The position numbers were made by a program, and so were the translations under genes. Shown here one piece after another: positions 1 to 6,777 of a DNA stretch of 33,454 nt. Origin of the DNA: Candidatus Hydrogenedentota bacterium (GTDB lineage Bacteria > Hydrogenedentota > Hydrogenedentia > Hydrogenedentales > CAITNO01). Positions within the stretch are counted from its first letter, which is position 1, and each line of letters opens with the position of its first letter. The notes beneath the pieces were generated by a model, which searched no databases, was not told the DNA's origin, and worked only from the letters and a program-made list of their open reading frames with translations. The stretch spans positions 1 through 33,454 of the forward strand of contig CAITNO010000029.1 in the NCBI GenBank assembly GCA_903893795.1, written 5' to 3'.

Positions 1-354
1 CCGGCTGTGTTCATTGGTCAACCGAGCCGGCAGGGATGCCGGCGCTCCCAGTGCCCTTGCACCCGGAACATCGGTTAGATTCACTTCCTGGTGCCATTCG
101 GGACGCCTCCCCATTCATCGGCCATTCATCCCGCGAAACTGTTTACCGAATCTTTACCCATCCTTTGCCGGGAATTCATTGCACTCTGGCAGGATTGCAT
201 GCTGGCCGGAGCAGGCACAAGACGGGAAAAATGAAACGGGCACTCCCTGCATGCAAGGGCGGCCTCTGGGTTCCCCGCCTTGACGGCGTGAACGCCAAGC
301 CCCGCGGGCCAGACAATTACGAAAACTACCGAACCGGAAAGTGAGGTGAATGGG
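1..354. other. Non-coding leader region with regulatory repeats
   Basis: No open frame here looks like a gene: the short plus and minus frames are arginine- and proline-rich and lack ribosome binding sites. The stretch contains an 11-bp periodic TTTACC array at 142-174 (separate entry) and a Shine-Dalgarno sequence at 343-349 for the small peptide gene that follows. About 180 nt separate the array from that start codon, so a long 5' leader or a small RNA is possible. I see no clear -35/-10 pair. Confidence 0.5.
142..174 (+). promoter_or_regulatory. CpxR/OmpR-type 11-bp direct-repeat array A
   Basis: Three half-sites begin at 142 (TTTACC), 153 (TTTACC) and 164 (TTTGCC), exactly 11 bp apart. 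Winged-helix response regulators of the OmpR/PhoB family bind such in-phase direct repeats, and the complement (GGTAAA-N5-GGTAAA) resembles the CpxR box GTAAA-N5-GTAAA. The same pattern recurs at 1535-1578 and 4859-4897. The regulator is not encoded in this window, because the only response regulator here is NarL-type. The likely targets are the small peptide at 355 and the membrane protein after it. Confidence 0.6.
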
Positions 355-420
355 ATGAATCAATTCTTAATGTGGTTTTTCTTTGCGATCGGCTTAATCA
401 CGTTCCTGGCAAACTTTTAG
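355..420 (+). CDS. 21-residue hydrophobic membrane peptide
   Basis: The frame encodes 21 residues, beginning MNQFLMWFFF and ending FLANF. Residues 4-20 are almost entirely hydrophobic and could form a single transmembrane helix. A strong Shine-Dalgarno sequence (GAGGTGA at 343-349) sits 5 nt before the ATG, which is the main reason to accept so short a gene. It lies downstream of the first 11-bp repeat array and 39 nt before the start of the flippase-like gene, so the two may be co-transcribed. Small membrane peptides are frequent members of envelope-stress regulons in other bacteria, and that role is inferred here only from context. It could instead be a translated leader controlling the next gene through the hairpins at 432-481. 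Confidence 0.45.
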   Translation: MNQFLMWFFFAIGLITFLANF

Positions 421-431
421 ATTCCGCAGCG

Positions 432-481
432 CCTGCCATGGCAGGAGGGGGAGGTGCGAATGATCAGGCGTCGCACCTCCC
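432..481 (+). promoter_or_regulatory. Tandem hairpins sequestering a ribosome binding site and start codon
   Basis: A perfect 14-bp palindrome lies at 432-445. It is followed by an 11-bp perfect stem (449-459 with 471-481) whose 11-nt loop (460-470) begins with the ATG at 460. The left arm is itself purine-rich and holds GGGAGG (449-454), 5 nt from that ATG, so the folded form would hide this Shine-Dalgarno sequence. A second one, AGGAGG at 443-448, is shared with the palindrome. No T-run follows, so this is more likely translational control or transcript stabilisation than a terminator. Confidence 0.5.
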
Positions 482-1488
482 TGGGCGTGGGTGGATTCCT
501 TGGCGACCGTGCGGCTGTGGCAATGACCGTGCTTAAACCAAGAGCGCTCACCCGTTGGGTTCCGTGGTTCTTTGGGCTTGCCCTCATGGCCGCCGTGGTG
601 GTGTTTGCCACGCACCAGAGCGATGAGACGGCTTTTGCAGAGCTCCTGCTCCGCGTTCAGCCTGCGTGGCTGCTCGCCGCCGTGCTGCTCCAGATGGGAA
701 CCTACGCCGCGGAGGCTCGGATTTGGCAGCGGATTCTTTGCCGCGCCAACCACTCAAGACCGCTGCGCTCCTATGTCAGTCTGGCCCTGGCGAAGCTGTT
801 CATGGACCAGGCTATTCCCAGCGTGGGCCTGAGCGGCACCCTGCTCGTGGTCCGGGCGCTGGACCGCCGCGAGGTGCCCCGCGGCACAAGCATGGCCGCA
901 GTTGTCATCGATCTGGTGAGCTACTACGCGGCCTACACGATGGCCCTGGCCATCGCCCTCGTCATCGTTTGGGCGCTCGGAGATCTTACCCCTTTGATGG
1001 TGCTGCCTGCGTGCATCTTCGCACCCCTGGCGGCGGCCGTGCCCGCGGCCCTCCTGTGGGTGAGCCGGGGCCGGACCCTGCCCGGCTGGCTCGAGCGGTT
1101 GCCGCTCATCCGGCCGGCACTGCGCGCCCTCGCCGGGGCGACGCCCGCCATTGCCCACGATGCGCGGCTTATCATGCGCTGCACCGGTCTCCAGTTCGCG
1201 ATTCTCGCGCTCGACGCGGCGACACTGTGGGTCCTGCTTTGGGCCCTTGGCTTGGAGGTCAACCCGGCGCCGGTCTTTGCCAGCTTCATGCTTTCGACGC
1301 TGGCGCGGACGCTGGGCGTGGTGCCCGGCGGACTCGGCGTTTTCGAGGCCGTCTCGGTGGGCACGCTCAAACTCATCGGCGTTCCCGTCGCCGCCGGTCT
1401 GTCGGCAACCCTCCTCTTCCGCTTCTTCACCTTCTGGCTGCCCATGGTGCCCGGGCTGATCTTCGCGCGCCGTGAGGCAAAGGCCTGA
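460..1488 (+). CDS. Flippase-like polytopic membrane protein (LPG synthase TM / UPF0104 family)
   Basis: The protein has 342 residues and about eight hydrophobic segments. It shows the PGGLGVFE motif near residue 290 that marks the lysylphosphatidylglycerol-synthase transmembrane family (PF03706). Members without the catalytic C-terminal domain, like this one, are inner-membrane proteins thought to translocate lipids or lipid-linked intermediates; the substrate here is unknown. I chose ATG 460 because of GGGAGG just upstream. GTG 454 and ATG 523 are alternatives, and 523 lies directly before the first membrane segment but has no ribosome binding site. The 449-481 hairpin covers the 454/460 starts. 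The gene follows the small membrane peptide and the first 11-bp repeat array, suggesting shared control. Confidence 0.8.
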   Translation: MIRRRTSLGVGGFLGDRAAVAMTVLKPRALTRWVPWFFGLALMAAVVVFATHQSDETAFAELLLRVQPAWLLAAVLLQMGTYAAEARIWQRILCRANHSRPLRSYVSLALAKLFMDQAIPSVGLSGTLLVVRALDRREVPRGTSMAAVVIDLVSYYAAYTMALAIALVIVWALGDLTPLMVLPACIFAPLAAAVPAALLWVSRGRTLPGWLERLPLIRPALRALAGATPAIAHDARLIMRCTGLQFAILALDAATLWVLLWALGLEVNPAPVFASFMLSTLARTLGVVPGGLGVFEAVSVGTLKLIGVPVAAGLSATLLFRFFTFWLPMVPGLIFARREAKA

Positions 1489-1534
1489 CGGGGAGCGGGT
1501 CGCTGGCAACACCGTGCGTAGCAAGTCCTTTTCC

Positions 1535-1578
1535 TTTGCCGAAGCTTTACCCTTCCTTTACGTCAAGTTTACGCCTGT
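1535..1578 (+). promoter_or_regulatory. CpxR/OmpR-type 11-bp direct-repeat array B
   Basis: Four half-sites start at 1535 (TTTGCC), 1546 (TTTACC), 1557 (TTTACG) and 1568 (TTTACG), each exactly 11 bp apart. They lie 63 nt upstream of the DUF2092 lipoprotein start and are in the same orientation as array A. No consensus -35 is visible downstream, as expected for an activator-dependent promoter. CACAAT at 1600-1605 is a possible -10. Confidence 0.65.
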
Positions 1579-1640
1579 CTGGTCAAATTGTTTGGATGAC
1601 ACAATGACCGAAACAGAATGAAACGAGAAGAACAAACAAC

Positions 1641-2489
1641 ATGTTTACACCAAAGAAACTGGGATTCGGAATGGTTGCCCTGGGATGCGCGGCGGCGCTT
1701 TCCTGCCTGGGCGGGTGCGCAACCTCCCCGCGGGAAGCCGGGGCTGAGGGCGGCACCGCCACGCAGGCCGAAAACGGGGACCGGGCAAAGCCGGTCATTG
1801 ATCCGCAGGCGGACGAACTGATGCGGCGCATGTGTGATTACCTGGCGCAGGCCCAGACTTTTTCCGTCACCGCCGAAGTCTGGCAGGACGTGCAGTTGGA
1901 CTCGGGACAGCAGGTGCAGGCGGGCAGGACGGTGGACCTGCAGGTGCGCCGCCCCAACCGCTTCCACGCGGAGGTGCATTCCACCCGCCACAGCCGCGGG
2001 CTGTATTACGACGGCACCTCGATCACCCTTCTTGACCGCGTCCACAATTTGTACGGCACTGTCCCCGCCCCGGCCACCCTCGATGACGCCCTCGATGTCG
2101 CCAGTGAACGCTTCGGCATCACGCTGCCCCTGGAGGACATCATTGTCAGCGATCCCTACCAGAGCGGAATGGGTAAAGTCACCTCCGGCATCCTTCTTGG
2201 GCCGGTGACCGTGCTCGGCGTGGCCTGCGAACACTTGGCCTTTTCTCTTGGAACGGTCGACTGGCAGCTTTGGATCGAACAGGGCGCCAGGCCCGTGCCA
2301 CGCAAAATAGTCATCACCTATAAGGACGAGGAGGGCACCCCCGAGTATGCGGCGATTCTCTCCAACTGGGATTTTCAAACCACACTGCCGGACAACCTGT
2401 TCACCTTCGAGCCGCCGGCCGGAACATTGATGATCAACGTGGCCGAAATCAAAAGCGAAAATCAGGCGCGGAAGAATGGGGTCAAATAA
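1641..2489 (+). CDS. DUF2092 family lipoprotein
   Basis: The 282-residue protein begins with a lipoprotein signal peptide (lipobox LGGC, Cys26). It then matches the DUF2092 pattern throughout: PxxDPxADELMRRMCDYLA near residue 52, the YYDGTSITLLD segment, YGTVPAPATLDDALD, the DWQLWIEQGARPVPRK segment, and a C-terminal FTFEPPAGT. The fold is related to LolA/LolB-type lipoprotein carriers, so a role in handling lipids or lipoproteins at the outer membrane is possible but unproven. The start is the only sensible one before the signal peptide, though its ribosome binding site is weak. The DUF6515 gene follows after 2 nt and the slipin gene after that, so the three are probably one operon controlled by array B. 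Confidence 0.85.
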   Translation: MFTPKKLGFGMVALGCAAALSCLGGCATSPREAGAEGGTATQAENGDRAKPVIDPQADELMRRMCDYLAQAQTFSVTAEVWQDVQLDSGQQVQAGRTVDLQVRRPNRFHAEVHSTRHSRGLYYDGTSITLLDRVHNLYGTVPAPATLDDALDVASERFGITLPLEDIIVSDPYQSGMGKVTSGILLGPVTVLGVACEHLAFSLGTVDWQLWIEQGARPVPRKIVITYKDEEGTPEYAAILSNWDFQTTLPDNLFTFEPPAGTLMINVAEIKSENQARKNGVK

Positions 2490-2491
2490 TC

Positions 2492-3250
2492 ATGAAACAT
2501 GCCAATACCACTTTCATCAAGAGTTTCGGATTCAGCCTGTTGGTTCTGCTGGCGGCCCTGCCGGTGAGTTATGCGGACCGGGGACAGCACGCCGGCCGGG
2601 GTGAGCACACGTCAAGGGGCGGCAAGGCGACAAGGGTGCAGAGTCTGCGCGCACCGTCGCTGCGCGCGCCCGCGCAGCGCGGTTCCGCCCTCGTGAACCG
2701 TTCCATTCACGGAACCATCCGTCACGTGGACACCCATGCCTTTGCGCGCCCCCTGTCCGTGGGCCGCGATGCCTATGTCCAGCAGCGCGTCATCACCCAT
2801 CACGACGTGGAGGTGGACGTCAACCGCTCGCGATACTGGCACGGCTTTGTTTTTGGCGCGCGGCATCATGCGCTCCGCTCGGGATACGTTCGGATACTTG
2901 TGAACAATTCCCCCTACTTCTACGATGACGGCATCTACTATCAGCAGACAGGCGATTATTACCAAGAGGTGTACCCGCCTCTCGGCGCGAACATCGTTCA
3001 GTTGCCCGACGGCGCCGTCGAAGTCTTCTCCGGGAACATCCCCTACTATTATGCCGCAGGCGCGTTCTACATGCAGCAGAACGGCGGATTCATCATCACC
3101 TCGCCGCCGATGGGAGTCACTGTCACCGAACTGCCTCCCGGAGCCCTGCAGGTGTCCATTGGCGCAGGCATGGCCTACCAATTCAACGGGATTCACTACC
3201 GGCCCGTGTTCGCAAACGGGGTGACCCAGTACATGACCTTCATGCCCTGA
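2492..3250 (+). CDS. DUF6515 family exported protein
   Basis: This 252-residue protein has a signal peptide (about residues 1-28, ending SYA) and a low-complexity Arg/Gly/His-rich stretch (residues 29-75). Repeated modules follow, in the style of YFYDDGIYYQQ ... YPPLGANIVQLPDGAVEV, FYMQQNGGFIITSPPMGVTV and a third shorter unit. Such aromatic-Gly-Pro modules are typical of DUF6515, a presumed periplasmic or surface protein of unknown function that is often encoded next to DUF2092. Its ATG lies 2 nt after the DUF2092 stop, implying translational coupling. The C-terminal modules probably form a small beta-rich domain. The function cannot be named from sequence. Confidence 0.8.
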   Translation: MKHANTTFIKSFGFSLLVLLAALPVSYADRGQHAGRGEHTSRGGKATRVQSLRAPSLRAPAQRGSALVNRSIHGTIRHVDTHAFARPLSVGRDAYVQQRVITHHDVEVDVNRSRYWHGFVFGARHHALRSGYVRILVNNSPYFYDDGIYYQQTGDYYQEVYPPLGANIVQLPDGAVEVFSGNIPYYYAAGAFYMQQNGGFIITSPPMGVTVTELPPGALQVSIGAGMAYQFNGIHYRPVFANGVTQYMTFMP

Positions 3251-3264
3251 CCAGGATAACGGAA

Positions 3265-3304
3265 CTGCGCGCCGGGTGAAAAAACACACCCGCACCGGGC
3301 GCAG
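3265..3304 (+). promoter_or_regulatory. Intergenic two-part hairpin in the DUF6515-slipin gap
   Basis: An outer 6-bp stem (CTGCGC 3265-3270 with GCGCAG 3299-3304) encloses an inner 6-bp stem (CGGGTG 3273-3278 with CACCCG 3287-3292) with an A-rich loop. No T-run follows, so it is unlikely to terminate transcription. It may modulate transcript levels between the upstream pair and the slipin gene. Confidence 0.35.
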
Positions 3305-3330
3305 ACCATTCACAACACAAGGAGCCAACC

Positions 3331-4293
3331 ATGCAGAAACAAAGTCCGTTCGCAGTCTTGCTCGCCGTTGCGGTTTTGATCCCTTTCGCCGCGATAGCCG
3401 CGGCATGCAGGTTTCTGGGCTATCCGCCCATGGGCGTGGCCGTGGGCGTGGTTGGACTGGCCATGGCCGTGCTGACCCTTTCGGCCGTCAAAGTTGCAGA
3501 CCAGTGGGAGCGGGTTGTTGTGCTGCGGCTGGGCAAATACCTCTCTCTCCGGGGCCCCGGCCTCTTCTTCATCATTCCCGTCATCGATTCGGTGCCCTTC
3601 TGGATTGACACCCGCGTCATTACGGCATCCTTCAAGGCGGAGAAGACACTGACCAAGGACACCGTCCCGGTGGACGTGGACGCCGTCCTGTTCTGGAAGG
3701 TCATCGACCCCAAGATGGCCGCCTTGGAAGTGGCCGAGTACCAGACCGCCATCGGTTGGGCGGCCCAAACCGCGCTGCGCGATGTGATCGGCAAGACCAT
3801 GCTGGCCGACATGCTCACCGGCCGGGAAACCATCGACGCAAGCCTGCAGAAGATTATCGACAAGCGCACCGAACCCTGGGGCATCCACGTCCAGTCCGTT
3901 GAGATTCGCGACGTGCTCATTCCCGCGGCCCTGGAAGACGCCATGTCGATGCAGGCCCAGGCCGAACGCGAGCGGCAGGCCCGCGTCATTCTCGGGGATT
4001 CGGAGCGCCAAGTCGCGGAGAAGTTCGCCGAAGCCTCCCTTACCTATGTCAACAACCCCACCGCATTGCATCTCCGGGCAATGAACATGCTCTACGAGGG
4101 CCTCAAGCAGAACTCCACGCTCGTCATTGTGCCAAGCAGCGTCGTCGACACGATGCAACTGGGCAATATGGCTGGCATGACCGCCCTGGCCATGGAACTG
4201 ACCCGGAAGAACGAACAGGGCACGGAGGCGACAGAGGCAAAGCCTACCAGGGCACGGGCGACAGGTACCCGGCAAAAGAAGACCTCGCAATAG
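3331..4293 (+). CDS. Slipin / stomatin-like SPFH domain protein
   Basis: The protein has 320 residues. Two N-terminal hydrophobic segments (about 7-27 and 33-53) anchor it in the inner membrane. The SPFH domain follows, with the stomatin signature WERVVVLRLGKYLSLRGPGLFFIIP (about 65-92), then PVDVDAVLFWKVIDP and the IRDVLIPAALEDAMSMQAQAERERQARVI segment leading into a short coiled coil. Slipins oligomerise in membrane microdomains and often work with NfeD-type proteases, but no nfeD lies nearby. AAGGAG at 3320-3325 supports the ATG. It is the third gene after array B. The C-terminus is basic and low in complexity. Confidence in the family is high; the partner is unknown. Confidence 0.9.
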   Translation: MQKQSPFAVLLAVAVLIPFAAIAAACRFLGYPPMGVAVGVVGLAMAVLTLSAVKVADQWERVVVLRLGKYLSLRGPGLFFIIPVIDSVPFWIDTRVITASFKAEKTLTKDTVPVDVDAVLFWKVIDPKMAALEVAEYQTAIGWAAQTALRDVIGKTMLADMLTGRETIDASLQKIIDKRTEPWGIHVQSVEIRDVLIPAALEDAMSMQAQAERERQARVILGDSERQVAEKFAEASLTYVNNPTALHLRAMNMLYEGLKQNSTLVIVPSSVVDTMQLGNMAGMTALAMELTRKNEQGTEATEAKPTRARATGTRQKKTSQ

Positions 4294-4372
4294 CCATCAC
4301 CGACCAATTGAAGCAGTCTCGGGGGTTGTTAAGTGAGCCTTAACGATGGTGCCATCGAAAACTGTTAAGCGG

Positions 4373-4400
4373 ACCCGGGGCGTCTAGTATCGCCCCGGGT
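4373..4400. terminator. Hairpin between convergent genes
   Basis: A perfect 10-bp stem (4373-4382 with 4391-4400) with an 8-nt loop lies between the slipin gene and the oppositely oriented glycine-zipper gene. No T-run flanks it on either strand, so it would be a weak or Rho-assisted bidirectional terminator. A second small palindrome (CGATGG/CCATCG near 4344-4357) lies just before it. Confidence 0.45.
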
Positions 4401-4447
4401 ATCGCTATAAGGACAGGGGAGGCGCCTCCGCCTCACCCATTTTCCGC

Positions 4448-4693
4448 CTATCTCCCCTGGTCCCGTCTGTCCATGCCATTTCCAATAACGGCGCCGGTCC
4501 CCGCACCCACCAAACCGCCAATGGCGGCACCGCCGCCCGTGCTGCCCAGTTGGTGGCCCACTATGGCGCCGGTGCCTGCACCAACGGCTCCGCCCACCAA
4601 AGCGCCCGTTCCGGCTTTGGTCGCGCAGCCTGCCGACAGGAGGGCAAAGGCCACGGCGCCCGTGACCGAAAAAGCCAGCATAAACCGTTTCAT
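4448..4693 (-). CDS. Glycine-zipper lipoprotein
   Basis: The 81-residue protein has a signal peptide with lipobox LSAGC (Cys23). A run of GxxxG repeats follows (residues 28-72, e.g. GALVGGAVGAGTGAIVG), of the glycine-zipper type seen in OmpA-like/YMGG and SlyB-type outer-membrane lipoproteins. GGAG sits 8-9 nt before the ATG at 4693; the upstream extension of the frame is cysteine-rich and implausible. It has its own array of 11-bp half-sites (4859-4897) about 165 nt upstream, matching those of the slipin cluster across the convergent gap. A role in outer-membrane integrity under stress is inferred from the family and from this shared element. Confidence 0.85.
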   Translation of the reverse strand: MKRFMLAFSVTGAVAFALLSAGCATKAGTGALVGGAVGAGTGAIVGHQLGSTGGGAAIGGLVGAGTGAVIGNGMDRRDQGR

Positions 4694-4858
4694 GGTGTTG
4701 TCTCCGTACTCGCTGAATGGATGCTTCTGCGATGGTTGATGTGGGCGGCAAAGCCGGCATCCAGTGGTGCACCGTTCACAGGAACGTTCACCCTCCAAAC
4801 CCGGGCCGCAGCATGCAATATTTCTTTGCGCACACCTGTCACAAGGTTGCCACCCGAA

Positions 4859-4897
4859 GATAAACTTGCGGCAAGCATCCGGTAAAGATCTGGTAAT
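4859..4897 (-). promoter_or_regulatory. CpxR/OmpR-type 11-bp direct-repeat array C
   Basis: Read on the minus strand, half-sites start at 4897 (ATTACC), 4886 (TTTACC), 4875 (CTTGCC) and 4864 (TTTATC), each exactly 11 bp apart. Orientation towards the glycine-zipper gene is the same as arrays A and B relative to their genes. Further downstream on the minus strand, at 4819-4809, lies an 11-mer (ATTGCATGCTG) that also occurs downstream of array A at 194-204, though at a different distance. Confidence 0.6.
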
Positions 4898-5045
4898 AAA
4901 TGGATGGCGCAGGCGACGTATGCATCTGGTGGAAACGTCGGCACTGGTTTGAGGCCGCAGGGTCTTGGACGGTTGAGTTCCGGGAGACTGGACCGGCGGC
5001 GGTTGTTCCGGCGGTTACGACTGGCAAGTGACGAGACGGATGGCG

Positions 5046-5077
5046 AAAAGGACGGCGGTGGGTGCCGTTCTTTTTTT
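5046..5077. terminator. Bidirectional intrinsic terminator
   Basis: An 11-bp stem (5046-5056 with 5064-5074, one G-T pair) with a 7-nt loop is followed by a run of seven T on the plus strand. On the minus strand it ends with CCTTTTCG. It lies 80 nt beyond the stop codon of the outer-membrane factor gene and so probably ends the efflux operon. The core (GGACGGC...GCCGTTCT) is nearly the same as the terminator at 18133. Confidence 0.75.
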
Positions 5078-5154
5078 CGCTTATTGGGCGGGAGACAAAA
5101 GTCATGGGATCGCAAGTTCATATCCTACCCCGCTAGACTTGGACAAGGCTATAT

Positions 5155-6777
5155 TCAACCCGTTTCGGGATTGATGGGCGTTGGCTTCTCTACCGGCGGT
5201 TCCCAGCCGCCGCCGACGGCTTTGATTAAGAGGACTGTCGAGATCATGCGCTGGCCGGCAAGCTCGGCATCGCTCAGTTCATTGGCAAGCAGTGTCTTTT
5301 CCGCTTCTATGACATGCAGATAGTCGGTGACGCCGGTGTCGTATTGGAGTTGCGTCAGGCGCAAGTACTCGCGCGCGTCGGCAACGGCTTTTTCCTGCGA
5401 CTCGGAGGCGACGGCGCGCATGTGTAGGTCGGTCAGGGAGTTCTCCACATCACCGAAGGCGCTGAGCACGGTCTTGCGGTAGGTGGCCTCCAACTCGTCA
5501 TAGCGGGCCTTGGCTTTTTGCAGGTTGGCCTTAAGCTGTCCGCCCTTGAAGATGGGCAGGGAGACGCTTGGTCCGATGGACCAGGCAAGCCCTTGGGAAC
5601 TGACCAGTTTCGCCAGGTCGGAGGATTGAAGTCCCGCCGAACCGGTGAGGGTGACGGACGGGAAGAAGTCGGCCTGCGCCACGCCGATGTTTGCCGATGC
5701 GGCCGCGAGATTCTGTTCGGCCTCGGCTATATCGGGGCGGCGCCGAAGCAGGTCCCCGGGCATTCCAGCCGGGATGTCGGGCGGGGTGGCGTCCAGCGGT
5801 CTGGCTTCCAGCGTGAACTGGGCGGGGGAACGTCCCAGCAGGATGGCGATGGCGTGTTCCAAGTCGGCGCGCTGCCGCTGGATGTCCGCCGCCTGGGACT
5901 CCGTGGATTCGAGTTGCACTTTTGCCTGTAACAGGGTGGTCTCGTTGGCAAGACCGGCTTGGCACTGTTTGTCGGTGAGGTCGACTTGGTCCCGGTACAG
6001 GCCGAGATTGCGTTTGAGGATTTCGTGTCGGACATCCAGTGAGCGCAGATTAAAGTAATCCTGCGCAAGGTCGGCGAGCACCGATTGGCGGACCACCTCA
6101 AGATCATACAGAGAGGCCTTGGTCTGTGCCTTGGCCGCCTCATAGGAACGGCGGACACGGCCCCAGAAATCGATTTCATAGGAGAGGTCGAATGGAACCT
6201 GAATCCGGTTGTTCGTTTGCGGGATGCTGGCGGTGGTGGTGCTCGATGTGCTCTGGCCACTGCCTGCACCGGTGCCGGCGGTGCCGCCCTGGCCGAAAGA
6301 ATTGACCTGATTGACTATGTTTGTAACCCCGCTGATGACCGAGGCTGCTTTGGAAAGGTCGTCGTTTTGCGCCTGTGAGGCGCCGGTGGAGACCGGTGTG
6401 CGGGAGCGGGATGCCGAGGGCGTCATGGTAATGGTGGGGTAGAACGCGCTCTTGACAGACCGCGCGGAGGCCCGCGCCTGGTCGACCCGCGCCATGGCGG
6501 CTTTCACATCCTGATTGGAGGCGAGCGCCTCCTCGGCCAGGTTGTCGAACTCGGCATCCTTGAAGAGGCGCCACCAGTCGAGACTAAGTTCCGGCGCTTT
6601 CCTTTCCTTTTCCGTCACACTTTTGTAATTTGCCAGCGTGCCCATGGACGGGCGCTTGTAGTCCGGGCCCACCACGCAGGAGGCGAGAAAGAGGGGGAGC
6701 AAAAGGGCCACCGCAACACGTTTCGGCAGGATGGCACGACCGGTATGTTTCGCGGCTCTTCGGGGGAAGTCACTCAT
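5155..6777 (-). CDS. Outer-membrane efflux lipoprotein, NodT/TolC family
   Basis: The 540-residue protein begins with a lipoprotein signal (LASC, Cys34) followed by the VGPDYKRP motif typical of NodT-type outer-membrane factors. Two OEP repeats follow, with SYEIDFWGRVRRSYEAAKAQ (about 199-218) and the conserved GMPGDLLRRRPDI segment (about 350) linking the halves. These proteins form trimeric channels that dock on MacA-type adaptors. Between the first beta strands (about residues 130-190) there is a Gly/Ser/Thr/Gln-rich insert, predicted to be a surface loop and longer than usual. The ATG at 6777 overlaps the permease stop by 8 nt (ATGAGTGA). It is the last gene of the tetR-led operon. Confidence 0.93.
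   Translation of the reverse strand: MSDFPRRAAKHTGRAILPKRVAVALLLPLFLASCVVGPDYKRPSMGTLANYKSVTEKERKAPELSLDWWRLFKDAEFDNLAEEALASNQDVKAAMARVDQARASARSVKSAFYPTITMTPSASRSRTPVSTGASQAQNDDLSKAASVISGVTNIVNQVNSFGQGGTAGTGAGSGQSTSSTTTASIPQTNNRIQVPFDLSYEIDFWGRVRRSYEAAKAQTKASLYDLEVVRQSVLADLAQDYFNLRSLDVRHEILKRNLGLYRDQVDLTDKQCQAGLANETTLLQAKVQLESTESQAADIQRQRADLEHAIAILLGRSPAQFTLEARPLDATPPDIPAGMPGDLLRRRPDIAEAEQNLAAASANIGVAQADFFPSVTLTGSAGLQSSDLAKLVSSQGLAWSIGPSVSLPIFKGGQLKANLQKAKARYDELEATYRKTVLSAFGDVENSLTDLHMRAVASESQEKAVADAREYLRLTQLQYDTGVTDYLHVIEAEKTLLANELSDAELAGQRMISTVLLIKAVGGGWEPPVEKPTPINPETG

Larger units (their letters stand above)
4694..5154. other. Intergenic region without a convincing gene
   Basis: This stretch separates the glycine-zipper gene from the end of the efflux operon. 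It holds repeat array C (4859-4897), a strong intrinsic terminator (5046-5077) and about 150 nt between them of structured-looking GC-rich sequence. Plus-strand transcription reaching the terminator would give a short non-coding RNA, but I cannot identify its promoter or family. The open plus frame across 4904-5323 is arginine-rich and runs antisense into the outer-membrane factor gene. Confidence 0.4.

Noticed and set aside
187..200. Sigma-54-like TGGCA...TTGCA downstream of array A
   Set aside because: GG and GC are 7 bp apart instead of 10, so the spacing is wrong.
4908..5030. Cobalamin-riboswitch-like words (GGTGGAAAC, GGCACTGG, GCCGCAGGG, CCGGGAGACTGG) upstream of a terminator
   Set aside because: The order of conserved blocks is only loosely similar, the GGGAA-type 5' part is absent and there is no plus-strand gene to regulate. 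A covariance search would settle it.
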